In this document: one piece after another, positions 27,930 to 37,087 of the stretch
Position numbering within the stretch: position 1 is the stretch's first letter
Layout of the letters: every line of letters begins with the position of its first letter
Source: Kerstersia gyiorum
GTDB lineage: Bacteria; Pseudomonadota; Gammaproteobacteria; Burkholderiales; Burkholderiaceae_B
Direction: 5' to 3'
NCBI RefSeq assembly: GCF_004216755.1
Contig: NZ_SGWZ01000002.1
Coordinates: 310,001 to 374,000 of the forward strand
Length of the DNA: 64,000 nt
Position numbers and translations under genes: made by a program
The notes under the pieces: model-generated
Seen by the model: the letters and a program-made list of their open reading frames with translations, nothing else
What the model was told of the DNA's origin: nothing
The model's database searches: none

Positions 27930-29210
27930 ATGATTACCAGCCCAGGCACTAGCCGCATTCCATCCGAAACGCAGGAAGTTTCCGGCGCGCAACGTCCGCA
28001 GGCCAGCGGCCAGGCGGAGCGCGTTGCGCAGTCCGCGGCTGGCGCTCAGGCAGTGGACGCCGGGCGGGTCAATTTGCTGGGCTTGCAGCCCCGGGACCTG
28101 ACTGCTCAGGTCGAGCAGTGGGGGGGTAAGCCGTTTCGTGCCAAGCAACTGCTGCGCTGGGTACACCAGCGCGGCGTTGGCGAATTTTCCGCCATGAGCG
28201 ATCTGGCGAAGGATTTCCGCCAACAGCTCGACGCCCGTTGCGATATCGCAGCGCCTGGCGTCGTGACAGAACAACGTTCCTCCGACGGCACCCGCAAGTG
28301 GTTGTTCGATGTGGGCAACAATAATGCCGTCGAGACAGTCTTCATCCCCGAAGATGACCGGGGCACCCTGTGCATTTCGAGCCAGGCCGGCTGTACGGTG
28401 GCCTGTCCGTTCTGTTCCACGGGGTATCAGGGTTTCAATCGCAATCTTTCCACTGCGGAAATCATCGGCCAGCTCTGGCATGTGCGCCGCGTGCTGGATG
28501 CCGATCGCGGCACGGCCCGCCTGGGCGAGGGTGCAGCAGAAATAGATCCCACCCGCGTGGTCAGCAATGTCGTCATGATGGGCATGGGCGAACCCTTGCT
28601 CAACTACGATCAGGTGGTCGGCGCCTTGCGGCTCATGCTTGATGACAATGCCTATGGCCTGTCGCGGCGCCGCGTGACGGTCTCGACCTCCGGCGTGGTG
28701 CCGATGATGGACCGGCTGTCGCAGGATTGCCCGGTGGCGCTGGCGGTCTCCCTGCATGCGCCCAACGATGCGCTGCGCGATCGCTTGGTGCCCCTGAACA
28801 AGAAATATCCGCTGGCGGAATTGCTGGACGCGTGCAATCGCTATCTGGAGTTTGCGCCGCGCGATTTCGTGACCTTCGAGTATGTCATGCTCGATGGCGT
28901 CAACGATACCGACGATAATGCGCGTGAGCTGATACGGGTGGCACGCCAGGTGAAGTGCAAGCTGAATCTGATTCCTTTCAATCCTTTCCCGCAATCGGGC
29001 CTGAAGCGTTCTTCGGCTGCGCGGGTGAAGGCGTTCGCCCAGCGCCTGATGGACGCTGGCGTCATTGTGACCGTGCGCAAGACGCGCGGCGACGATATCG
29101 ACGCCGCCTGCGGTCAGCTGGCAGGGGATGTGAAAGACCGTACCCGCCTGAAAGAGCGCCGTGTGCGCCAGGGCGACATCGCCATTCCCATCGTGGAGAT
29201 GCGTGCATGA
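27930..29210 (+). CDS. rlmN: Dual-specificity 23S rRNA/tRNA adenine-C2 methyltransferase RlmN
   Basis: Radical SAM enzyme that methylates A2503 of 23S rRNA and A37 of some tRNAs. From the ATG at 27930 (GAGG upstream) it has 426 residues. The iron-sulfur CX3CX2C motif is GCTVACPFCSTG, the methyl-carrier Cys lies in RGDDIDAACGQLAGD near the C-terminus, and MGMGEPLLNYDQV is the SAM-binding GEP motif. The N-terminal 45 residues are a low-complexity Ala/Gln-rich extension compared with E. coli (384). The stop overlaps the next start (ATGA). Confidence 0.96.
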   Translation: MITSPGTSRIPSETQEVSGAQRPQASGQAERVAQSAAGAQAVDAGRVNLLGLQPRDLTAQVEQWGGKPFRAKQLLRWVHQRGVGEFSAMSDLAKDFRQQLDARCDIAAPGVVTEQRSSDGTRKWLFDVGNNNAVETVFIPEDDRGTLCISSQAGCTVACPFCSTGYQGFNRNLSTAEIIGQLWHVRRVLDADRGTARLGEGAAEIDPTRVVSNVVMMGMGEPLLNYDQVVGALRLMLDDNAYGLSRRRVTVSTSGVVPMMDRLSQDCPVALAVSLHAPNDALRDRLVPLNKKYPLAELLDACNRYLEFAPRDFVTFEYVMLDGVNDTDDNARELIRVARQVKCKLNLIPFNPFPQSGLKRSSAARVKAFAQRLMDAGVIVTVRKTRGDDIDAACGQLAGDVKDRTRLKERRVRQGDIAIPIVEMRA

Positions 29211-29626
29211 GTGCCGCAGTCCTGGACGAACTCGCCGGTATGCCGGGCGCTGTGTTGCGGCGTGCGCGCGAGGCGCAGGGGCTGTCTCTGGAAGAAGTGT
29301 CGGCGCATATCCGTTTTTCCGTTGCGCAGTTGCGGGCGCTGGAGTCCGGGCAGTGGAATGCGCTGCCCAAGGGGCTGCCGCTGCGTGGTATGGTCAAGGC
29401 TTATGCGCGCCAGGTAGGCTTGCGTGAGCACGACCTGCTCAATGGCCTGGCGCCTGGCGAGCGGCCGGGCGTAGGGCTGGCAAGAGCGTTTTCGGCGGCC
29501 GATCCCCTGGTGGCCGATCCTGCCCGCCGTGGCGGTTCGACGCTGCTTTGGCTGCTGGCGCTGGTTGTCGTGGCGCTGGCGGCAGCATTGCTGGCCTACT
29601 GGCAGGGCTGGCTGGTTTTTGAATGA
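29207..29626 (+). CDS. RodZ-like helix-turn-helix membrane protein (short form)
   Basis: A 139-residue protein with an N-terminal Xre-type HTH of the RodZ kind (LRRAREAQGLSLEEVSAHIRF; WNALPKGLPLRGMVKAYARQ) and a single helix near 108-130 (LLWLLALVVVALAAALLAYW). Then it ends. RodZ anchors MreB to the membrane. This version lacks the periplasmic DUF4115 domain of E. coli RodZ (337 residues). Its place between rlmN and ispG is the usual rodZ slot, so it is an orthologue or short relative rather than a random HTH protein. Both ends overlap neighbours by 4 nt. Confidence 0.82.
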   Translation: MSAAVLDELAGMPGAVLRRAREAQGLSLEEVSAHIRFSVAQLRALESGQWNALPKGLPLRGMVKAYARQVGLREHDLLNGLAPGERPGVGLARAFSAADPLVADPARRGGSTLLWLLALVVVALAAALLAYWQGWLVFE

Positions 29627-30951
29627 GTTGGCGCTGGATGCAGCGAGAAACAATGCAAACAGACGAAACGTCCCTGATGTCCGAGCAGCCCTATCCCATG
29701 GGGCCGGGCGTGCGCCGTGCGACACGTCAGGTCAGGGTGTCCTGGCTCGGCCATGAAGTCCTGGTTGGTGGCGGCGCGCCGGTCGTGGTGCAATCCATGA
29801 CCAATACCGACACCGCCAATCCCATAGAAACGGCCATCCAGGTCAAGGCGCTGGCGCAGGCCGGTTCCGAAATGGTGCGGATTACCGTCAATACGCCGGA
29901 TGCCGCCAAGGAAGTACCCGCGATCCGCGAACAGCTCGACCGCATGGGCGTCAATGTGCCGCTGGTGGGCGACTTCCATTACAACGGTCACAAGTTGCTG
30001 ACCCAGTATCCTGAGTGCGCCCAGGCGTTGTCCAAGTACCGCATCAATCCCGGAAACATGGGTGGCGGTAAAAAGCGCGATGACAACTTCGTGCAGATGA
30101 TCGAGGTCGCCTGCAAGTACGACAAGCCCGTACGCATCGGTGTGAACTGGGGTAGCCTGGACCATGAACTCATGGCCCGCATGATGGACGAGAACAACCG
30201 CCGCGCCACGCCCTGGGAAGCCCAGGCGGTCATGCGTGATGCGCTGGTGATCTCCGCCATCAGCAATGCCAGGCGCGCAGAAGAAATCGGCCTGCCGGGC
30301 AACCGCATCATTCTTTCCTGCAAGGTCAGTCATGTGCAGGACCTGATCGCCGTATACCGCGACCTGTCGGCGCGTTGCGACTATCCGCTGCACCTGGGGC
30401 TGACCGAAGCCGGCATGGGCAGCAAGGGGATCGTCGCTTCAACGGCGGCGCTGTCCGTGCTGTTGCAGGAAGGCATAGGCGATACCATCCGGATTTCGCT
30501 TACGCCTGAACCGGGTGGCGATCGGGCCCGTGAAGTCATCGTGGCCCAGGAAATATTGCAGAGCATGGGCCTGCGTGCCTTCACGCCCATGGTTGTGGCT
30601 TGCCCGGGTTGCGGCCGCACCAGCAGTACCTTCTTCCAGGAACTGGCTGACAGCATCCAGAGTTATCTGCGCAACCAGATGCCCATCTGGCGCGCCCGCT
30701 ATCCCGGCGTGGAAACCATGAACGTCGCGGTCATGGGCTGTGTGGTGAATGGCCCGGGCGAAAGCCGCCATGCGGATATCGGCATCAGCTTGCCAGGCAC
30801 CGGCGAAGTGCCGTCGGCCCCGGTATTCGTGGACGGCGAACGTACGGTGACGCTCAAGGGCGATACGATTGCCGAGGAATTCCAGGCGATCGTCGAGGAT
30901 TATGTCGAGCGCCGCTACGGCCTGGCCGCCACGTCTTCCGAAAACAAGTAA
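29623..30951 (+). CDS. ispG: 4-hydroxy-3-methylbut-2-enyl diphosphate synthase
   Basis: Iron-sulfur enzyme of the MEP isoprenoid pathway (MEcPP to HMBPP). It is 442 residues from the ATG that overlaps the upstream stop; ATGs at 29653 and 29677 are alternatives. Cluster cysteines are in VVACPGCGRTSST and VMGCVVNGPGES, and QSMTNTDT with MVRITVNTPDAAKEVPAI are conserved barrel segments. The next enzyme, IspH, is also in this window (51146). Confidence 0.96.
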   Translation: MSWRWMQRETMQTDETSLMSEQPYPMGPGVRRATRQVRVSWLGHEVLVGGGAPVVVQSMTNTDTANPIETAIQVKALAQAGSEMVRITVNTPDAAKEVPAIREQLDRMGVNVPLVGDFHYNGHKLLTQYPECAQALSKYRINPGNMGGGKKRDDNFVQMIEVACKYDKPVRIGVNWGSLDHELMARMMDENNRRATPWEAQAVMRDALVISAISNARRAEEIGLPGNRIILSCKVSHVQDLIAVYRDLSARCDYPLHLGLTEAGMGSKGIVASTAALSVLLQEGIGDTIRISLTPEPGGDRAREVIVAQEILQSMGLRAFTPMVVACPGCGRTSSTFFQELADSIQSYLRNQMPIWRARYPGVETMNVAVMGCVVNGPGESRHADIGISLPGTGEVPSAPVFVDGERTVTLKGDTIAEEFQAIVEDYVERRYGLAATSSENK

Positions 30952-31021
30952 ACTGGCCGCCGTATTCCGGTATTCCAGCCTGCGGGCTGGGCGGAATGCG
31001 TGAAACCTCTAGAAAAACGAT

Positions 31022-32308
31022 ATGACCCAGGCATTTCAGAAAGTCTCCGCAATACGCGGCATGAATGATTTGCTTCCGGACGCAAGCGGGCGCTGGGAAG
31101 CTTTGGAAGAGATAGTCAGGCATTGGTTGCATGCCTATGGTTACCGCAATATGCGCACGCCGATCTTGGAGCAGACGCGCTTGTTCACGCGCGGCATCGG
31201 TGAAGTGACCGATATCGTCGAGAAGGAAATGTATACCTTCACCGACGGCCTGAATGGCGACTCCCTGACACTGCGCCCCGAAATGACGGCTGGCGTCGTG
31301 CGGGCGGCGATCGAGCACAACCTGCTGTATGACCGTCCGCAGCGAGTCTATTCGCTGGGGCCGGTATTTCGCCATGAGCGGCCGCAGCGCGGCCGCTATC
31401 GCCAGTTCCATCAGATCGACGTCGAGGCCCTGGGCTTTGCCGGTCCGGATGTCGATGCCGAACTGATCGTCATGCTGGCACGGCTGTGGAAAATCCTGGG
31501 CCTGCAGGGCATGCGCCTGGAACTGAATTCGTTGGGAGCGCCGGCGGAGCGCGCTGCGCACCGTGATGCGCTGATCAAGCACCTGGAGCAGCACAAGGAC
31601 ATTCTCGACGAAGATGGCTTGCGTCGCATGTACACCAACCCGTTGCGGGTGCTCGATACCAAGAATCCGGCCATGCAGGAAATGGCCAATGCTGCGCCCA
31701 AACTGTTTGATTTCCTGGGTGAGGAATCCCGCGCCCATTTCGACGGTGTGGTGGCCCGCCTGGAAGACGCAGGCATTGCCTATACCTTGAACCCGCGCAT
31801 GGTGCGGGGCCTGGATTATTACAACGGTACGGTATTCGAATGGATTACCGACCAGCTTGGCGCCCAGGGCACGGTGTGCGGCGGTGGCCGTTATGATGGC
31901 CTGATCAGCCTGTTGGGCGGCAAGCCCACGCCAGCCATCGGCTTTGCCATCGGCATGGAACGCCTGCTCGATCTGTGGGGGCAGGGCGGGCTGGCGCCCC
32001 AGCCCGAGTGCGACATCTATGTCGTGCACCAGGGAGACGAGGCGCAACGGTCTGCAGCGCGCATCGCGGAAACTTTACGTGATGCCGGGCTGTCTGTGAT
32101 TGTGCATGCTGGTGCTGCGGGCTTTAAAGCGCAGTTCAAACGTGCGGATGCCAGCGGCGCTCGCGCTGCCGTTATCCTGGGTGAAGAAGAGGTTTCGGGC
32201 CGCGTCGCCAGCGTCAAATGGTTGCGTGCCGACGAACAGGGCAATACGGCGCCGCAGCAGCAGGTGGCTTGGGAACAATTGTCGCAATATCTGGTAAGCA
32301 AGGCTTAA
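31022..32308 (+). CDS. hisS: Histidyl-tRNA synthetase
   Basis: Class II synthetase for tRNA-His. The 428 residues match E. coli (424). Motif 1/2 segments are IRGMNDLLPD, LRPEMTAGVVRA and VFRHERPQRGRYRQFHQID. The His-A signature is VRGLDYYNGTVFEW, and motif 3 is AIGFAIGMERL. The C-terminal anticodon-binding domain (CDIYVVHQGDEAQ) follows. It lies in the conserved ispG-hisS-yfgM-bamB-der order. Confidence 0.97.
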   Translation: MTQAFQKVSAIRGMNDLLPDASGRWEALEEIVRHWLHAYGYRNMRTPILEQTRLFTRGIGEVTDIVEKEMYTFTDGLNGDSLTLRPEMTAGVVRAAIEHNLLYDRPQRVYSLGPVFRHERPQRGRYRQFHQIDVEALGFAGPDVDAELIVMLARLWKILGLQGMRLELNSLGAPAERAAHRDALIKHLEQHKDILDEDGLRRMYTNPLRVLDTKNPAMQEMANAAPKLFDFLGEESRAHFDGVVARLEDAGIAYTLNPRMVRGLDYYNGTVFEWITDQLGAQGTVCGGGRYDGLISLLGGKPTPAIGFAIGMERLLDLWGQGGLAPQPECDIYVVHQGDEAQRSAARIAETLRDAGLSVIVHAGAAGFKAQFKRADASGARAAVILGEEEVSGRVASVKWLRADEQGNTAPQQQVAWEQLSQYLVSKA

Positions 32309-32315
32309 AGGCATC

Positions 32316-32960
32316 ATGGCATACGATCTGGACGAACAGGAACAAATTGACTCGCTCAAGGCTTGGTGGTCGCGCTATGGCGTGATGGTGCTGGCGGTGG
32401 TCTTCATCGCTGCCGCCGCCTTTGCCGGTTTCCGTGGCTGGCAGTGGTATCAGCACAGCAAGGTCACCCAGGCCATGGGCTATTTCGAAGCCCTGGAGCT
32501 GGCTGTCCAGAACCCCGGCCCGGATTCGGCGGCGCGCATTGCCGCCGCCAGCGAAAGCCTGCGTACCGAATTCGCCGGCACGGGCTATGCTGCACGCGGC
32601 AGTCTGGTTGCTGCCGATGGCCTGGTTGCGCTGCAGGACCAGGATGGTGCGCGCCGCGAGCTGGAGTGGGTCATCAACAGCAGCGGTGACAAGGCGCTGG
32701 CGCCGGTCGCCCGCCTGCGTCTGGCCGGCTTGCTGCTGGACCAGGCCAAGTATGACGAGGCGCTGGCTCAGCTGGCCAATCCGCCCGAGGCCTTTGTCGC
32801 CATGTTCGAGGATCGCCGCGGCGATATCCTGTTCGCGCAAGGCAAGGTTGAAGAAGCGGGCAAGGCCTGGAATCAGGCTCGTGCAGGTCTGAAGGAAGAT
32901 GATCCGCTGATCGGTTATCTGAAACTGAAAATTGACGCCTTGTCCGGAGGGCAATCCTGA
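32316..32960 (+). CDS. yfgM: YfgM-type tetratricopeptide periplasmic membrane protein
   Basis: An ancillary SecYEG-associated factor in E. coli. The 214 residues have a cytosolic N-terminus (AYDLDEQEQIDSLKAWWSRY), one helix near 24-46 (MVLAVVFIAAAAFAGF), and TPR repeats (about 60-190). It starts 7 nt after hisS and its stop shares one base with the bamB start. Confidence 0.9.
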   Translation: MAYDLDEQEQIDSLKAWWSRYGVMVLAVVFIAAAAFAGFRGWQWYQHSKVTQAMGYFEALELAVQNPGPDSAARIAAASESLRTEFAGTGYAARGSLVAADGLVALQDQDGARRELEWVINSSGDKALAPVARLRLAGLLLDQAKYDEALAQLANPPEAFVAMFEDRRGDILFAQGKVEEAGKAWNQARAGLKEDDPLIGYLKLKIDALSGGQS

Positions 32961-34105
32961 TGCTGCCGCGTAAATTCCGTCGTCTGCCCTTCGCTGCCGC
33001 GCTGGCTGCCAGCCTGCTGCTTGGCGCCTGCGCTTCTTCCGATGACCGCTATGAACCTGCCAAGCTGACGTCCTACACGCCCGGCGCCACGATCTCCACT
33101 GTCTGGAGCGTGGATATCGGCAGCGGCGGCGGCAGCGGCTTCGTGCCTGCCGTCAGCGGTGATGCCGTCTATGCGGCTACGCCCGGCGGCACTGTTTCCA
33201 AGGTGGATCTGTCTTCCGGCCGTGTGATCTGGAGCAACCGGGTGGCGCGCAAGCTGTCTGCCGGGGTGGGCACCGACGGCAATCTCGTGGTGGTCGTGAC
33301 GCCTGCGGGCGAGATCATCGCGCTGGATGGCGATGGTCAGGAAAAGTGGCGTGCCAAGGCCACCAGCGAAGTTCTGATTCCACCTGTCGTTGATGACGGC
33401 TATGTCGTGGTGCGCAGTGGCGACTACCGTATCCAGGCTTTCAATGCAGACACCGGTGCGCGCCTGTGGAGCGTGCAGCGTCCGGGCCCTGCGCTGGCGT
33501 TGCGGGCCCCCACCCAGATGATTCTGGTGGACGGGTTGCTGATCACCGGCATGCCGGGCGGCAAGATGCTGGTCATCAATGTGGCGACCGGCAACGTCCA
33601 GTGGGAAGGGACCGTGGCGACGCCCAAGGGCGCGACCGACCTGGAACGCGTGACCGACGTTGTCGGCCAGCCGCAGGTGGTTGGCGCCTTGCTCTGCGCG
33701 GCCGCCTACCAGGGCCGCGTGCTGTGCTTCGATGTGTCGCAGGGCGGCCGCATCGTCTGGAGCAAGGATTTCTCCAGTTCCTCGGGTATTTCCGTGGATG
33801 ACCGCCTGCTGTTCGCCAGCAGCCAGAACAGCGAAGTGTTCGGCTTCATGCTCGAAGACGGCACGACCCTGTGGCACCAGGATGCCCTGCGCAACCGCAG
33901 CCTGACTGCGCCGCAGGTGAAGGGTGGTGTCGTGGCGGTAGGCGACTACGATGGCTATGTGCATTTCCTCGACCGTGCCGATGGTCACCTGCTGGGCCGT
34001 GTCAGCCTGGGTGGCGGCGCGATTGTTTCTCCTTTGCAGGCCAGCTACGCCGGCGTGCTGGTGCAAACCGGCAATGGCAAGCTGTCTCTGCTTTCAGTGA
34101 ATTGA
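32960..34105 (+). CDS. bamB: Outer-membrane assembly lipoprotein BamB
   Basis: Lipoprotein of the BAM complex that inserts beta-barrel proteins. The 381 residues start with a signal peptide and a lipobox LLGAC (Cys24). An eight-bladed PQQ-type propeller follows, with repeats such as RVIWSNRVARKLS, GDYRIQAFNADTGARLWSV and DGTTLWHQDALR. It sits between yfgM and der, as in E. coli. Confidence 0.95.
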   Translation: MLPRKFRRLPFAAALAASLLLGACASSDDRYEPAKLTSYTPGATISTVWSVDIGSGGGSGFVPAVSGDAVYAATPGGTVSKVDLSSGRVIWSNRVARKLSAGVGTDGNLVVVVTPAGEIIALDGDGQEKWRAKATSEVLIPPVVDDGYVVVRSGDYRIQAFNADTGARLWSVQRPGPALALRAPTQMILVDGLLITGMPGGKMLVINVATGNVQWEGTVATPKGATDLERVTDVVGQPQVVGALLCAAAYQGRVLCFDVSQGGRIVWSKDFSSSSGISVDDRLLFASSQNSEVFGFMLEDGTTLWHQDALRNRSLTAPQVKGGVVAVGDYDGYVHFLDRADGHLLGRVSLGGGAIVSPLQASYAGVLVQTGNGKLSLLSVN

Positions 34106-34111
34106 TATAAC

Positions 34112-35488
34112 GTGTCGTTCAAACCTGTCGTAGCCCTGGTCGGGCGCCCCAATGTAGGCAAATCGACCCTTTTCAACCGTCTGACGCGCTCGCGCGCCGC
34201 GTTGGTGGCCGATTTTTCCGGGCTGACCCGTGATCGCCACTACGGCGAAGGCCGCGTCGGGGACATTCCGTTCCTGGTGGTGGATACTGGCGGTTTCGAG
34301 CCCGTTGCCAAGGATGGGATCCTGCGCGAAATGGCGCAGCAGACCCGCCAGGCGATCGCCGAGGCCGACGTGGTCGTGTTCCTGGTGGATGCGCGGGCAG
34401 GTTTGAATGCCCATGATCAGGATATCGCTCGCCTGCTGCGTACCTGCACCCAGCATATCGTGCTGGCAGTGAACAAGGCCGAAGGCATGTCGGAAAATGC
34501 TGCCATCGCCGAGTTTCATGAACTCGGTCTGGGGCAGCCGCACGCGATTTCCTCGGCTCATGGCGATGGGGTGGTCGATCTCATCACCCAGGCGCTCGAG
34601 CCCTTCCGCGACACTGCCGAAGAAGAAGCCCAGCAGGAAGCCGAGGCCCAGGCGGCGGAGGACGGCGAGGCGCTGGCACACCGCATCAAGCTGGCTATCG
34701 TCGGCCGCCCCAACGTGGGCAAGTCCACGCTGATCAATACGCTGCTGGGCGAAGACCGCGTCATCGCCTTCGACATGCCGGGCACTACCCGTGATGCCAT
34801 CGAAATCGAATTTTCGCAGGGCGGCAAGGACTACACGCTGATAGACACTGCCGGACTGCGCAAGCGCGGCAAGGTCTTCGAAGCCATCGAAAAATTCTCC
34901 GTCATCAAGACCCTGCAGGCAATCGAAGCCAGCAATGTCGTGGTGCTGATGATAGATGGCCAGCAGGAAGTCTCGGAGCAGGATGCACACATCGCCGGTT
35001 TCGTCCTGGAAACAGGGCGGGCGCTGGTGGTGGCCATCAACAAGTGGGATGGCATGGACGAAGACCAGCGCGAGCGCATCCAGCGCGAGTTCGAACGCAA
35101 GCTGCGCTTCCTGGCCTTTGCCCGTATGCACACGATTTCGGCCTTGAAGGGGCAGGGCGTCAAAGCGTTGTTGAAGTCCGTCAATGCTGCACACGCGGCT
35201 GCCTTCGCCAAGCTGTCCACGCCCAAGCTGACGCGCGAATTGCACGCAGCAGTCGAGCAGCAGCAGCCGCCGCGCAAGGGTATTTTCCGGCCCAAGATGC
35301 GCTACGCCCACCAAGGCGGCCAGAATCCGCCGCTGATCGTGGTGCACGGCAGCGCACTGGACGCGATTCCGGATTCCTACCGGCGCTACCTGGAGGCCCG
35401 TTTCCGTACGGCCTTCGATCTGGCCGGCACGCCGTTGCGCATTGAGTTCAAGTCTTCCCACAATCCTTATGTCGAAGGCAAGCAATGA
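34112..35488 (+). CDS. der: Ribosome-assembly GTPase Der (EngA)
   Basis: Tandem-domain GTPase for 50S maturation. The GTG at 34112 gives 458 residues starting SFKPVVALVGRPNVGKST. Both G domains have intact Walker A motifs (GRPNVGKST at about 9 and 199), the G3 regions VVDTGGFE and LIDTAGLRKRGK, and the KH-like C-terminal domain (PPLIVVHGSALDAIPDSYRR). The stop overlaps the hisC start (ATGA). Confidence 0.97.
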   Translation: MSFKPVVALVGRPNVGKSTLFNRLTRSRAALVADFSGLTRDRHYGEGRVGDIPFLVVDTGGFEPVAKDGILREMAQQTRQAIAEADVVVFLVDARAGLNAHDQDIARLLRTCTQHIVLAVNKAEGMSENAAIAEFHELGLGQPHAISSAHGDGVVDLITQALEPFRDTAEEEAQQEAEAQAAEDGEALAHRIKLAIVGRPNVGKSTLINTLLGEDRVIAFDMPGTTRDAIEIEFSQGGKDYTLIDTAGLRKRGKVFEAIEKFSVIKTLQAIEASNVVVLMIDGQQEVSEQDAHIAGFVLETGRALVVAINKWDGMDEDQRERIQREFERKLRFLAFARMHTISALKGQGVKALLKSVNAAHAAAFAKLSTPKLTRELHAAVEQQQPPRKGIFRPKMRYAHQGGQNPPLIVVHGSALDAIPDSYRRYLEARFRTAFDLAGTPLRIEFKSSHNPYVEGKQ

Positions 35489-36558
35489 GTCGTTTCTGGA
35501 GCAGCAAGACGCGTGAACTGAAGCCCTATGTGCCGGGTGAACAGCCGCGTGAGCAGCGCCTCATCAAGCTCAATACCAATGAGTTGCCATACGGGCCGTC
35601 GCCCCGGGCGCTCGCCGCCATGCGCGACGCGTGTGACGACAGCCTGCGCCTGTATCCTGACCCCACCGGCCTGGCGTTGCGGCAATCCATTGCCCGGACC
35701 TATGGTCTGGATGTCAGCCAGGTGTTTGTTGGCAACGGATCGGACGAAGTGTTGGCCCATGCCTTTCAGGCGCTGCTGCAACAGTCGGCGCCGCTGCGCT
35801 TCCCCGATATCACCTACAGCTTCTATCCGGTCTATTGCGGCCTGTACGGCATTGAAAGCGTGCGGGTGCCGCTGACGCAGGACCTGCGCTTGCAGCCGGA
35901 GGACTACCAGGACAATGCCGGCCCCATCATTTTTGCCAATCCCAATGCGCCGACCGGCACGGCATTGCCGCTCTCCGAGGTAGAGGCGATCGTGGCAGCC
36001 AATCCGGACCACGTGGTCGTCATAGACGAAGCCTACGTGGATTTCGGCGGCGAATCCGCTGTTCCGCTAATTGCTCGCTACGACAACCTGTTGGTCGTCC
36101 ATACGCTTTCCAAGTCGCGCGGCCTGGCCGGTCTGCGTGTCGGCTATGCGCTGGGGCATGCCGACCTGATCGGAGGCCTGGTGCGTGTAAAGGATAGTTT
36201 CAATTCTTATCCGCTGGATCGTCTCGCTTTGGCGGGCGCCCAGGCGGCCGTTGAAGATACGGCTTACTTGGCCGAGTGCTGCGCCCGAGTGGCGCTGACG
36301 CGTGCGAACACGGTTGCCGCATTGCGCCAACTGGGCTTTGACGTCCTGCCTTCCGCGGCGAATTTCATCTTCGCGCGCCATCCTGGCCGTCATGCGGCGG
36401 AGTTGGCGGGGGCCTTGCGGCAGCGCCACATCATCGTGCGTCATTTCCAGCAAGCTCGTATCGAACAATACCTGCGTATCTCGATCGGCACGGATGCTGA
36501 AATGGCTGCACTGTGTGACGCGCTCTCAGGCATACTGGCAGATCAAGGCGGTTGCTGA
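35485..36558 (+). CDS. hisC: Histidinol-phosphate aminotransferase
   Basis: PLP enzyme of histidine synthesis (class I/II fold). The 357 residues contain KLNTNELPYGPSP, FVGNGSDEVLAHAF, ANPNAPTGTALP, VVIDEAYVDFG and the PLP-lysine segment HTLSKSRGLAGLRVGYA. It is coupled to der by a 4-nt overlap, an isolated location away from other his biosynthesis genes, and precedes hfq. Bacteria of this group often carry more than one hisC. Confidence 0.94.
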   Translation: MSRFWSSKTRELKPYVPGEQPREQRLIKLNTNELPYGPSPRALAAMRDACDDSLRLYPDPTGLALRQSIARTYGLDVSQVFVGNGSDEVLAHAFQALLQQSAPLRFPDITYSFYPVYCGLYGIESVRVPLTQDLRLQPEDYQDNAGPIIFANPNAPTGTALPLSEVEAIVAANPDHVVVIDEAYVDFGGESAVPLIARYDNLLVVHTLSKSRGLAGLRVGYALGHADLIGGLVRVKDSFNSYPLDRLALAGAQAAVEDTAYLAECCARVALTRANTVAALRQLGFDVLPSAANFIFARHPGRHAAELAGALRQRHIIVRHFQQARIEQYLRISIGTDAEMAALCDALSGILADQGGC

Positions 36559-36750
36559 TTGAAGGTGCTGGAAACATTCGGGAAAACCCTGTAGAGTGCT
36601 ATGTTTAATCCACGCGTCTTCCTGCGCCGGCGCCTGCCGTCTCTGGAAGCACTGAGGCAGGCATCGCGGGCGCTTGTCTCACCCCTGGCCCATGGTGCCA
36701 ACTGCCTGGGTCAATGCCACTAAAACCAATAACATCAAGGAGCCTGGCCA

Positions 36751-36990
36751 ATGAGCAACAAAGGGCAAACACTGCAAGATCCGTTTCTGAACGCACTGCG
36801 CAAAGAGCACGTGCCGGTATCCATCTATCTCGTCAACGGCATCAAGCTGCAAGGCCAGATCGAATCCTTCGACCAGTATGTCGTGCTGTTGCGCAATACG
36901 GTTACGCAGATGGTCTACAAGCATGCCATCTCCACGGTCGTTCCGGCGCGTGCGGTCTCTTTCCAGGTCGCTGAACAGGGTGCTGCCTGA
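36751..36990 (+). CDS. hfq: RNA chaperone Hfq
   Basis: Hexameric Sm-like protein that pairs small RNAs with mRNAs. The 79 residues have Sm1 (LQDPFLNALRKEHVPVSIYL, VNGIKLQGQIESFDQYVVLL) and Sm2 (YKHAISTVVPAR). The C-terminal tail is only about 10 residues. AAGGAG lies 9 nt before the ATG. It leads the hfq-hflX-hflK-hflC series. Confidence 0.98.
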   Translation: MSNKGQTLQDPFLNALRKEHVPVSIYLVNGIKLQGQIESFDQYVVLLRNTVTQMVYKHAISTVVPARAVSFQVAEQGAA

Positions 36991-37087
36991 TTCCGGCCGG
37001 ATATTCAATTTCATACAGGCCGGCAGCTGCTGCGCACATGTGCGGCGGCCGCACGGCTGACCGGCGGGCCAGCCGGAAAGGAGGCCG

